This document shows, in pieces, positions 1 through 7,530 of a DNA stretch of 64,000 nt. The position numbers were made by a program, and so were the translations under genes. The notes under the pieces were generated by a model that was given only the letters and a program-made list of their open reading frames with translations, was not told the origin of the DNA and made no database searches. The stretch's first letter is position 1. Each line of letters opens with the position of its first letter. This DNA comes from Turicibacter bilis (lineage in GTDB: Bacteria; Bacillota_I; Bacilli_A; MOL361; Turicibacteraceae), in assembly GCF_024499055.1 (NCBI RefSeq), contig NZ_CP071249.1, positions 930,001 to 994,000 of the forward strand, written 5' to 3'.

Positions 1-4
1 TGCT

Positions 5-1165
5 TTAAAAATATTGAATATGAACAACTTTTCCAACTTTAATTAAAATTTCTTCTAGCTCCTCAATAACTCGTAATTTAATGCTCAATTCTTTAGGAAA
101 ATCAGGATTTTGATGAGCCGCATTAATGGCCCTACCAATCAGTAATTGAATATGCGTACATTCCTCATACAATAACTTCGCTAAACGTGCTGCTCCATGT
201 CCTTCTTCAAGTTTTTCAAATCTCGAATTCATTTGCACATCTTTTAAAATCTCGACGGCTCCTTTAATCGTCAATACGCCTTCTGTGACTAAATCAATCC
301 CACGAATGGAAGCAATCGGTGGAAAACGTGGATCAATATAATCAAAACTCGTCTGTATCTCTTCACCAATTTCTCGTGCCACAATATTAGCGGCTGTTCC
401 TCCACAAATAATTTTCTTCCCGCTACTTTTCATGAGTGTTTTGACAACCTGTTGATCTTCTAATTTCACCTGTGGCGGTCCAGCAAATAAGGTTGCCCAT
501 TTGGGTTTCATAACTTTTAAAGTCGCCACCGTTGTGTCATCCCCCGGTTGACCGACATATAAATCAGAACACACGTCAAGCAATAAATTCGTGATTTCAC
601 GAGCTGTCTTTTCTTCATCAATGACTGACTGTAAAAAACAAGACACTTCTGGCCAACTCCATCCTAAATTTAAAATCGTCCCAACGCCTGCATGAATCAC
701 ACCATCACTTGTTAACACCAGTGTATCGCCTTCTTGTAAAACAAATTGACTTTCTTTAATTGTTCGCCCATTAATACAACGCTCTGTACTTTCTAAAGGT
801 TTTACCCCTCCATCTCGAATAAAAAACACACTAGGATTATCGATCTCTACCACATAGACATTATTAGAGACGTCAATTTTAACGATAGTTAAGGTCGAAT
901 AGGCAAGCTTTCTCACTTGACAAACCGGGAGGGTATGAACCATTGTATCAACCACCTCATCAATCGAAAGTCCCGCTTTAAGCATCGTAATTGCAATTTT
1001 TGAACTCAACGTTGCTAGAATATTTGCTTTAACTCCACTTCCTAGTCCATCCGATAAAACTGCAATCACACAATCAGTCGTTCGAAAAAATTCAACTTTA
1101 TCTCCACAAAGTTCTTCTCCTACCTTATTTAAACTACGACAAGCAAAATCGACAAAGTAATTCAT
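5..1165 (-). CDS. SpoIIE-type PP2C serine phosphatase linked to sensory hydrogenase
   Basis: This is a soluble protein of about 386 residues with a PP2C/SpoIIE phosphatase domain in its first ~220 residues. Metal-binding signatures are visible: SDGLGSG near residue 40, LTSDG near 150 and PGDDTT near 208. It lacks the ten membrane segments of true SpoIIE. The C-terminal ~150 residues are a separate domain I do not recognise. It follows the hydrogenase gene after 3 bp. The ATG at 1165 is preferred over the adjacent GTG because GAGGT lies 7 bases upstream, inside the end of the hydrogenase gene. Such phosphatases usually act on SpoIIAA-like anti-sigma antagonists; the actual target here is unknown. 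Confidence 0.88.
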   Translation of the reverse strand: MNYFVDFACRSLNKVGEELCGDKVEFFRTTDCVIAVLSDGLGSGVKANILATLSSKIAITMLKAGLSIDEVVDTMVHTLPVCQVRKLAYSTLTIVKIDVSNNVYVVEIDNPSVFFIRDGGVKPLESTERCINGRTIKESQFVLQEGDTLVLTSDGVIHAGVGTILNLGWSWPEVSCFLQSVIDEEKTAREITNLLLDVCSDLYVGQPGDDTTVATLKVMKPKWATLFAGPPQVKLEDQQVVKTLMKSSGKKIICGGTAANIVAREIGEEIQTSFDYIDPRFPPIASIRGIDLVTEGVLTIKGAVEILKDVQMNSRFEKLEEGHGAARLAKLLYEECTHIQLLIGRAINAAHQNPDFPKELSIKLRVIEELEEILIKVGKVVHIQYF

Positions 1166-1168
1166 CAC

Positions 1169-2866
1169 TTATACCTCATTTTCTTGGATTAATTCTTTTA
1201 GTCGGGTTAAGGTTACTTTCGTCTCAGCTGTTGTCTCTCCTAGTAAGCTAGCGATTTCTTGTGCTACAATCATCTGTTTATTAATGACTTGTTGAGCCAT
1301 ATCAATCGCATTAATTTTTAACCGCTGTAAATGTTCTTCATGACGAATTTCTTCAGTTAAATCATGTAAAATACAAAGCATTACCTCTTGGTGCTCGATT
1401 CGAATAATACTCTCAATTACGGTTGTTTGATTATTATTAAGTGTCAAACGTAACCCTACTAAATCTTGTTTTGACTCCATCACTTCTAAAAAAGGCTCCT
1501 CCTCTAAAAAGACGGAAATGGGCAGCTCAATCGCTTGATCTTTCGTAATATCAAAAAAACGTTGTGCGGCCGGGTTCATATCAACAATCGTTAATTCATG
1601 ATTGACTACTAAAATAATGCTTGGCGTCACATCAAAAATAACATGTGAGTATGTCTCTGCCTTATGCTTCATATAAGGTAAGCACATTGATGGTTCAGCC
1701 ATATGATTATAAACAGCAATCGCCTTCTGCCGACATGTTTTATACCCGCACGAACCACAATTCAGCTCATCAGCAGATGAATATTTGCCTATATGATTTA
1801 AGATCTGTTCAATTTCTTTTTCACTTGGCTGAAGGATGGGGGCATATTTATTTTTAAATATTCGACCTACGTTAACGTGAAGCGGGTAGGTTTGTGAAGC
1901 AGGAATTTGATTTGGATCATTAAGTTCCCGATATTTTTTAATTCTCATTTTACGTTTGAAAATATTAACTTCCTTATCACCAATCGCAGGTCCTCCGATA
2001 CAACTATGGTGGCAAGCACTCATCTCAAAAAAACAATTTTCAAATTCTCTACGCTCAATTCCTTCTAAGACTTTAATACAATCTTCAATGCCATCTACTG
2101 GAACAATCTCAATGTTTTTCTTTCGTTTAGTAAAGCAACTACTCATTCCCCCAACTATAGGATACGTTCGTTGACTTTGTTCCGTGGCATCTAAGTTCAT
2201 CGATTCAACTTGATCAAAATCGAGATGTTCTTCAGAAATCCACTGAATGAGCTCCTCGATTGTAAGGACCGCATCAATAAACTCATCTTCTTCTCCTTCA
2301 ATCTTTTTTGCTAGACATGGACCAATAAAAACCACCTTCGTTTCATGACCATATTTTTGTTTTAATAATCTAGCATGCACCATTAATGGAGTTAAAACAG
2401 GAATAAGTAATGGAATGAGCTTAGGAAAATGTTTTTCAATCAATAAGTTAACTGAAGCGCAGCAACTTGTAATACAACAAGTCTCTTCCATTTCCTCTTG
2501 AATCTTTTGATAAGCATTGGTGACCGCTAAGGCACCGACAGCTGTTTCCTCAACATAAAAACAACCTAACTTCTTTAATGCACCACAAATCTTTTGGGCT
2601 GAAACATCAAATACACCAAAACAAGTCGGTGCTAAAGAAATAGCGACCTTTTCCCCCTTATTTAAATAAGACTTAACTTTCTCAAGTTCCGTTTCAACCT
2701 TTTTTACATTTTTAGGACAAGCCTTTAAACATAATCCACATGCTATACAACGCTCTTCCATAATGATAGCTTGCTCATCTTTTATTTTAATTGATTGAAC
2801 AGGACATGCTCTCACACAGGCATAACAGTTCTTACAATTAGTTGACTCAAAATTAATCACACTCAT
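1169..2866 (-). CDS. PAS-containing sensory-type [FeFe] hydrogenase
   Basis: Domains in order: two 4Fe-4S ferredoxin motifs (Cys 11-21 and 40-50), an H-cluster domain with TSCC (133-136), GPCxxKK (182-187) and EMxxCxxxCIGG (281-292), a further four-Cys Fe-S motif (Cys 370, 373, 378, 395), a PAS domain (about 408-505) and a helical C-terminus. All four H-cluster cysteines (C135, C184, C285, C289) are present. The loops depart from the catalytic consensus: Ala follows TSCC where catalytic enzymes have Pro, and GPC replaces MPC. Together with the PAS domain and the adjacent PP2C gene this matches HydS-type sensory hydrogenases (hfs-like operons). It probably senses H2 or redox state and signals to the phosphatase. 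There is no kinase or GGDEF output domain. Confidence 0.88.
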   Translation of the reverse strand: MSVINFESTNCKNCYACVRACPVQSIKIKDEQAIIMEERCIACGLCLKACPKNVKKVETELEKVKSYLNKGEKVAISLAPTCFGVFDVSAQKICGALKKLGCFYVEETAVGALAVTNAYQKIQEEMEETCCITSCCASVNLLIEKHFPKLIPLLIPVLTPLMVHARLLKQKYGHETKVVFIGPCLAKKIEGEEDEFIDAVLTIEELIQWISEEHLDFDQVESMNLDATEQSQRTYPIVGGMSSCFTKRKKNIEIVPVDGIEDCIKVLEGIERREFENCFFEMSACHHSCIGGPAIGDKEVNIFKRKMRIKKYRELNDPNQIPASQTYPLHVNVGRIFKNKYAPILQPSEKEIEQILNHIGKYSSADELNCGSCGYKTCRQKAIAVYNHMAEPSMCLPYMKHKAETYSHVIFDVTPSIILVVNHELTIVDMNPAAQRFFDITKDQAIELPISVFLEEEPFLEVMESKQDLVGLRLTLNNNQTTVIESIIRIEHQEVMLCILHDLTEEIRHEEHLQRLKINAIDMAQQVINKQMIVAQEIASLLGETTAETKVTLTRLKELIQENEV

Positions 2867-2867
2867 C

Positions 2868-3125
2868 TTACTCTTCCTCCATTACAAGAGGAAGAATAAC
2901 AGACTTAAAAATATGTTGAACTTGATCCGGTGATACACCTATCACTTCCCCTGTTGGTAACACCAATGAAACAGCCTCTGTACAATGACCTAAACAAAAT
3001 GCAGCTCTTAGTTCAATACATGTTTCTAAACCCGCAGATTTAATGAGTTGTTGTAACAGTTGAATCACCTCATATGATCCTTTTAAATGACAGGAACTCC
3101 CGACACAGATTTTTATAGATTTCAT
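2868..3125 (-). CDS. Thioredoxin-like [2Fe-2S] ferredoxin protein
   Basis: 85 residues with a NuoE/HydC-like 2Fe-2S fold. The Cys pattern is CxxxxC near the N-terminus (C7, C12) and CxxxC near residues 44-48. It is the first gene of the three-gene hydrogenase/phosphatase cluster; its stop is one base before the hydrogenase start, so translation is probably coupled. An AAGGAGG ribosome site lies 10 bases before the ATG. By analogy with HydC/HndA proteins it probably passes electrons to or from the sensory hydrogenase; the partner is inferred. Confidence 0.85.
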   Translation of the reverse strand: MKSIKICVGSSCHLKGSYEVIQLLQQLIKSAGLETCIELRAAFCLGHCTEAVSLVLPTGEVIGVSPDQVQHIFKSVILPLVMEEE

Positions 3126-3219
3126 CTTATGACGTCCTCCTTATTTGTGTATAACTACCTCTTTAAAAATATATGACTATCTCTTCAACAATCATGCTCA
3201 TTCATTACATTTTTTATTG

Positions 3220-3268
3220 AAAAAGCTAGCTTTGGTTACCTCTCGCAAACCTCGCTAGCTTTTTTTTA
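3220..3268. terminator. 11-bp hairpin in leader of hydrogenase cluster
   Basis: AAAAAGCTAGC (3220-3230) pairs with GCTAGCTTTTT (3254-3264), with an inner GGTT/AACC pairing. The longer T-run is on the plus strand (about 8 Ts) although no plus-strand gene precedes it. On the minus strand only five Ts follow, so it may be a leaky terminator or attenuator ahead of the hydrogenase genes. Confidence 0.6.
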
Positions 3269-3270
3269 TT

Positions 3271-3414
3271 TTTCTGACAAATCCACCTTATTTCCGAACA
3301 TTTCGACAATCCTTTTAAACTATTTCCCGACAACTTTTTCTACCCTCTAATTATCGACAAACAATTTCCCGACACGTTTTTTATCGAGCCTAAAACATCA
3401 CCTATTTCCCGACA
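3271..3414. repeat. Cluster of TGTCG-type (Spo0A-box-like) repeats
   Basis: ATTTCCCGACA occurs exactly three times, at 3322-3332, 3364-3374 and 3404-3414 (spacings 42 and 40 bp). On the minus strand these read TGTCGGGAAAT. Interspersed relatives on the same strand are ATTGTCGAAA (3301-3310), TTTGTCGATA (3352-3361) and TTTGTCAGAA near 3271. Several are close to the Spo0A box TTTGTCRAAW. They lie upstream of the hydrogenase cluster and just downstream of the carboxypeptidase terminator. Confidence 0.6.
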
Positions 3415-3437
3415 TTTTTTTCAGTTAAATTGGAAAT

Positions 3438-3461
3438 AAAAAAAGTGCAAATCTGCACTTT
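3438..3461 (-). terminator. Rho-independent terminator of carboxypeptidase gene
   Basis: AAAGTGCA/TGCACTTT hairpin with a four-base loop; on the minus strand it is followed by a run of seven Ts, just beyond the stop codon of the VanY-like gene. Confidence 0.85.
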
Positions 3462-3480
3462 AAACTGGGGATAAATCAAT

Positions 3481-5205
3481 CTATAATTGATATTTTTCTT
3501 GATCACTTAATTCCCTATTTTCTTGAATCGCTTGTTGTCTATCCTCATCTGATGATGAATCATCGGTAGAGGAATCTTCATTTAATTCAGAATCCGTTGA
3601 ACCAGACTGACTAGCATTACTTTTATCGGGCAACACTTCTTGATCTGATTCATCAAGGTGATCAGTCGATTCCTCTTCATCTATATCATCCGCCTCATTA
3701 GAGTCCTCTAGAGAAGAGTCTGAATGTGAAGGCTCTTGCTCTATTGTCCCTTCTTCTGGAGTCTGAACTTCATCTGATACGGCATCTAATAAACCATAGT
3801 TTAAAATATAGTCTTCTAACGTCCAATTGTTTTCAAAAATTTCAGTTGCTACTTCAACTCCAACATAACGAAGATGATACGGTTCATAGAAATAGCCAAC
3901 TTCTGATTCACGATTTTCGGGATAACGAATAATAAATCCATACTCATGCGCATGTGCTAATACCCATTTCCCTTCCTCAGTATCAGCAAACTCTAGTGAT
4001 AGCTCGTTATTAATCGATGGAGTCGTGATGTCAATGGCTAGTCCGGTTTGATGTTCACTATGTCCTGGTCGACTATTGAATTTATCAGCATACTCAAGTC
4101 CCATTTCATAGACGTCTTGATTGTATAAACTCTTCTGCACACTATACGAAATATAACCTGTTCTTAGTGTTAATTCATATCCCGCTTCTTGAGCTTTAGA
4201 AAATAATAATTCCGTCGCATCAGCAGCGTCACGACGTAAATAATTCGTATTCACTTGAGAATACGGTGTGACTGGTACATCCACAGGAACAAAATCTGTC
4301 GGTGCATAAAATTCATCTAAACGATAATTTTGATTCACTAAAACAAGTAAGCTGTTCGTATTTGGTGTTTCAACGATGTCTTGATAAAATTTAGATTTTA
4401 CGTTCGGATACTTAGCATATTGCAATGCATAAGTCACCGAATAATTTTCATCTTGACTTAACACTTCATCGTAGATGGCAAAACTTGAAGAATCAAAGCT
4501 ACTTGCCGCCATCAACTCAAAAGCTTGATCTGGATTTAAAGTCGTTTCCATTAATGATTTCAAATCTGATAAGCCAAATTGATAAAACAATGCCTCAACT
4601 TCTTGTGATTCATACCCTTTAGATTTTAAATTGGGTAGCACAACCGTTTGATATTCATCAATAGCTGAGATAACTTCATCAAGTTTTAAATATGGATTTT
4701 GCTTTTCATAATTAACATAACTAAATAAAGTCATCAAATCACTTTCTGTTTCTTTAGCATAGTTTAATAGACGATTTAACGCTACGATATCAACTGATTC
4801 CACATACGTATTAAAATCAGGATCAGAGAACCAGGCCTTTATGGTCTCCTCTTCATATCCTTGCTGAAGCAAAGTTGGAAAAAAGACATGATCTAAAAAT
4901 GTCGCTAAATAAACCACTTCACTCGATTCAAGAGTTGGATAATACTCCGCTAACTTCACATAAGCGTCATAACAATCATAATTAAATCCTTTAATCGTTA
5001 GATAATCTACAATATCTTCGCTTTTTCGATCATCCTCGATTAAATCTTGAACAAGATCAGGTTGTTCATTTATTAGGCTCTCAATCAGTGTTCGATCATA
5101 ACCAAGTCGTCTTAACACCATTTCATCACTCATCATATAGGAGTAAAATAATAGACCTGACCCAAGCAAAGCGACAATACCAATAGGAACTAATACTTTT
5201 TGCAT
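3481..5205 (-). CDS. VanY-type D-alanyl-D-alanine carboxypeptidase (M15B), membrane anchored
   Basis: 574 residues. One N-terminal membrane segment (about 5-25) anchors the protein outside the cell. It is followed by a ~280-residue helical region of unknown role and then the M15B peptidase domain (about 300-465). The zinc signature SEHQTGLAID and the later EPYHLRYVG carry the expected ligands. The C-terminal ~90 residues are a low-complexity Ser/Glu/Asp-rich tail. It should trim the terminal D-Ala of peptidoglycan stem peptides. GGGGTG precedes the ATG. It is monocistronic, with its own terminator, and sits next to coat genes; a sporulation role is possible but not shown. Confidence 0.9.
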   Translation of the reverse strand: MQKVLVPIGIVALLGSGLLFYSYMMSDEMVLRRLGYDRTLIESLINEQPDLVQDLIEDDRKSEDIVDYLTIKGFNYDCYDAYVKLAEYYPTLESSEVVYLATFLDHVFFPTLLQQGYEEETIKAWFSDPDFNTYVESVDIVALNRLLNYAKETESDLMTLFSYVNYEKQNPYLKLDEVISAIDEYQTVVLPNLKSKGYESQEVEALFYQFGLSDLKSLMETTLNPDQAFELMAASSFDSSSFAIYDEVLSQDENYSVTYALQYAKYPNVKSKFYQDIVETPNTNSLLVLVNQNYRLDEFYAPTDFVPVDVPVTPYSQVNTNYLRRDAADATELLFSKAQEAGYELTLRTGYISYSVQKSLYNQDVYEMGLEYADKFNSRPGHSEHQTGLAIDITTPSINNELSLEFADTEEGKWVLAHAHEYGFIIRYPENRESEVGYFYEPYHLRYVGVEVATEIFENNWTLEDYILNYGLLDAVSDEVQTPEEGTIEQEPSHSDSSLEDSNEADDIDEEESTDHLDESDQEVLPDKSNASQSGSTDSELNEDSSTDDSSSDEDRQQAIQENRELSDQEKYQL

Positions 5206-5321
5206 CTAACAAGCACCCCTTTCCACATCATGTTTAGTATGTACCATCTTTTAAAAAATAAACCTAAAATTTAACAATTAAAATAGATAAATTAAATATC
5301 AAATTTGGGGATTTTAAATAG

Positions 5322-5348
5322 ACATCTGTCTGAAATAGGCATAAATTA
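5322..5348 (+). promoter_or_regulatory. Candidate sigma-K promoter of first CotZ-like gene
   Basis: AC (5322-5323), exactly 16 bases, then CATAAATTA (5340-5348), matching the mother-cell sigma-K pattern mACm-N16-CATAnnnTA. It ends 24 bases before the start codon. Confidence 0.7.
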
Positions 5349-5372
5349 GTAGTGTATCTAGGAGGTGAGGAT

Positions 5373-5864
5373 ATGAGTTGTGAATGTAGTACTCCATCAA
5401 CAAACAATAACTCAAATGCAAATAGATCAGCAAATTGTGTAGCTGACACAGTCAGATTCATTAATCGATTACAACAAGCGGTTGTTCCAACTGAAATTGG
5501 TTGCTCTCGTTGTAATACGCCTGTATTAGGCGAAACTTCTAAGGCTAATACACGGCCATTTATTTTATATCTTCCAAATGGTGAACCCTTTAGACTAGCC
5601 GTATTAACAGATAGTCCAAATGAACCAATTCCAGTCTTTCGGGTCGAAGATGTTAATGGAAATTGTGCTACCTTAAGAGCTTTAACAACAAGAAGAACTT
5701 GTTGTATGAATGACCGTGATATGCTTAATGAATTTAATTCAAATAATCCAGAGTCAGAATTCATTCCGACACGTTCTTGTGTCACTGTCAACTTAAATGA
5801 TTTTATTGCTATTCAGTGTTTAGATGATGTATTCTTAAAATTAGAGATTTGTGATTGTATTTAA
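5373..5864 (+). CDS. CotY/CotZ-family spore coat protein
   Basis: 163 residues, cysteine-rich. It shares with CotZ the N-terminal CVADTVRFINRLQ segment, a central FRVEDVNGNCATLRAL block and the C-terminal CVTVNLNDFIAIQCL block. Such proteins form disulfide-linked crust or outer-coat layers. The ATG at 5373 is chosen because GGAGGTGAGG lies immediately upstream; a GTG 21 bases earlier has no ribosome site. A paralog follows on the same strand, each with its own promoter and terminator. Mother-cell expression late in sporulation is inferred from the sigma-K-like promoter. Confidence 0.9.
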   Translation: MSCECSTPSTNNNSNANRSANCVADTVRFINRLQQAVVPTEIGCSRCNTPVLGETSKANTRPFILYLPNGEPFRLAVLTDSPNEPIPVFRVEDVNGNCATLRALTTRRTCCMNDRDMLNEFNSNNPESEFIPTRSCVTVNLNDFIAIQCLDDVFLKLEICDCI

Positions 5865-5891
5865 AAAAAAGAGGATTAATCCTCTTTTTTT
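5865..5891. terminator. Terminator between the two CotZ-like genes
   Basis: A-run, GAGGATTAATCCTC palindrome, then seven Ts, directly after the stop codon. Confidence 0.85.
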
Positions 5892-5913
5892 AATATTTAG
5901 GGAAACTCACTAT

Positions 5914-5940
5914 ACGGCCTATCGCAGTGAGCATAAATTA
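5914..5940 (+). promoter_or_regulatory. Candidate sigma-K promoter of second CotZ-like gene
   Basis: AC (5914-5915), 16 bases, then CATAAATTA (5932-5940). The geometry and the -10 sequence are identical to the promoter of the first coat gene, although the spacer is unrelated. Confidence 0.7.
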
Positions 5941-5963
5941 TAAAGTGTAAGGGGGTGAACCGT

Positions 5964-6446
5964 GTGAGTTGTAGTTATTATCATACTATTCATTGTGAAA
6001 CTAGTCCTTCTTGTGTTGAGAAAAATTGTATAGCAGACACATTAAAATTAATTGATCGATTACAACGTCAATGCCAATCTAAAGAAAAGGAAAGTCTTTG
6101 TACACGCTGTGATAAGCCATTTCTAGGACATCGTTCAACAGCTAATACTCGACCAATTATTCTATATTTAAAAAATGGCGATCCATTTGAAATTATCTAT
6201 TGTGAAGAGAATACTTCTGCCTCTCATCTCATTTTTCGAGTTGAAGAAGTCAAAGGGAATTGTGCAGTTTTAAGATTATTAATTCCAATTTGTCCATATC
6301 ATAATGAGAAAATAAACTTATATTCACCTTCTACATCTAAACTCTATAAAGTTACCCAAACATGCGTAACCATTAATTTAGATGATATCAGTGCTATTCA
6401 ATGTCTTGATGACGTTCATTTAAACTTAAAAGGGTGTCAATATTAG
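5964..6446 (+). CDS. CotY/CotZ-family spore coat protein, second copy
   Basis: 160 residues, a diverged paralog of the preceding coat protein. The blocks CIADTLKLIDRLQ, CTRCDKPFLG, NTRPIILYLKNG, FRVEEVKGNCAVLRLL and CVTINLDDISAIQCLDDV all align. The GTG at 5964 is taken as start because it gives the same Val/Met-Ser-Cys opening as the paralog and lies 6 bases after GGGGGTG; the GTG at 5955 overlaps that ribosome site. It is cysteine-rich, as expected for disulfide cross-linked coat layers. Confidence 0.88.
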   Translation: MSCSYYHTIHCETSPSCVEKNCIADTLKLIDRLQRQCQSKEKESLCTRCDKPFLGHRSTANTRPIILYLKNGDPFEIIYCEENTSASHLIFRVEEVKGNCAVLRLLIPICPYHNEKINLYSPSTSKLYKVTQTCVTINLDDISAIQCLDDVHLNLKGCQY

Positions 6447-6456
6447 TTTAATAAGT

Positions 6457-6485
6457 GAAAGAAGCCAACTAACTGGCTTCTTTTT
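6457..6485. terminator. Bidirectional terminator between convergent coat genes
   Basis: GAAGCCA/TGGCTTC hairpin followed by five Ts on the plus strand and preceded by A-rich sequence, between the CotZ-like gene and the convergent CotO-like gene. Confidence 0.75.
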
Positions 6486-7335
6486 ATAAATGTAAAATTC
6501 TAATTCCTTCAATGTCTGCCAATGAAATAGTTTCAACGTCGTCCATCAAATTATCAATGGTGATGTGCCGATCATCTACAATTTCAATCATTCCCGATTT
6601 TAAACTTCCATCTTTTTTTACAATTTGAACAATTGGAGCTTTCATCATTGAAGGTCGATTGGTTAAATCTTGAATAAACATTAAAATCTCTTGTTGTTTT
6701 TCATCTAACTGCAATTCAGAACCATTTTGTTCAGCACCTTCGCTATTCATAACATGAACAACATCCTGATTACTTTCATTGACATCATTTATCATCACCT
6801 CATTATCCTCTGCTTCATGAATAACACTTTCTTCTGTAATCGAATGGCTATCTTCTTCAGCTAGAGTGTTTTCTTCAGATAAGTCGCTCATCTTTTCTTC
6901 TGCCAGAACACCTTCTTCATAGAAGGGGCTAATTTCTTCTTCAACCAAAGTATCTTGTTCATCTGAAGCATTTATCTCTTTTTCATTAAAGAATGATGTT
7001 TGTGGATGCTCTCCATAATCGACTAAAATATTAACAGTTTCATACGGACAACTCTCTTCTTCATAAGAAGCAATCGCTTCTGACTCATCAACTAATGGAG
7101 ATGTTGGCACTATACTTGGTCGCTCTTCAACAACTTCACGGATGGTCACATTGGATGGAATTAATGATTTAAAATTACTTTCACTCATCTGATCAAAATT
7201 ATGAACGTAATTATCCGCTACAATATCTTTTGGCTTTGGCGTTGGTGTTTTAAAAAAGCTTTGTTCGTTCACAAAACATCCTTTATACGTTGTATCAACA
7301 AATAAAAGTGGCTCTTTTTCAAATGATTTTGCCAT
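6484..7335 (-). CDS. Probable CotO-like spore coat protein
   Basis: 283 residues. The N-terminus has a PLLFVDTTYKG-type opening, the middle ~130 residues are very acidic and low in complexity, and the C-terminal ~70 residues form a small domain (TNRPSMMKAPIVQIV ... ISLADIEGIRIL). This layout resembles CotO, which also opens with a PLLYIV-like motif and ends in a short beta-rich domain. The assignment rests on recollection of CotO and on the coat neighbours. The ATG at 7335 follows GGGAGG; an upstream start adds nine residues without a ribosome site. A sigma-K-like promoter supports late mother-cell expression. Confidence 0.6.
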   Translation of the reverse strand: MAKSFEKEPLLFVDTTYKGCFVNEQSFFKTPTPKPKDIVADNYVHNFDQMSESNFKSLIPSNVTIREVVEERPSIVPTSPLVDESEAIASYEEESCPYETVNILVDYGEHPQTSFFNEKEINASDEQDTLVEEEISPFYEEGVLAEEKMSDLSEENTLAEEDSHSITEESVIHEAEDNEVMINDVNESNQDVVHVMNSEGAEQNGSELQLDEKQQEILMFIQDLTNRPSMMKAPIVQIVKKDGSLKSGMIEIVDDRHITIDNLMDDVETISLADIEGIRILHL

Positions 7336-7366
7336 TAAACTAACCTCCCTTACCTTCGTCATACTA

Positions 7367-7393
7367 TAATCTATGCAATCACTCGTCAGAAGT
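7367..7393 (-). promoter_or_regulatory. Candidate sigma-K promoter of CotO-like gene
   Basis: Read on the minus strand: AC (7393-7392), 16 bases, then CATAGATTA (7375-7367), about 31 bases before the start codon. It has the same AC-N16-CATAnnnTA pattern as both CotZ-like genes. Confidence 0.68.
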
Positions 7394-7530
7394 CACTACC
7401 AGCTTTTTTTAATTCTAGAGTAGACTTAAAGTAATGAATTTGATTTTATCAAAACATTTCCCTTCAATTACTTATCAATTCCACGATTATCTGATAGAAT
7501 AAAATTATCCTTATGTGATAGGTGATAAAC

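Noticed and set aside
3220-3268. T-box or metabolite riboswitch in the hydrogenase leader
   Set aside because: No T-box sequence, specifier loop or recognised aptamer; only a single long hairpin is visible.
5264-5791. 175-residue minus-strand frame over the first CotZ-like gene
   Set aside because: It is the antisense shadow of a well-recognised coat gene with sigma-K promoter and ribosome site on the plus strand.
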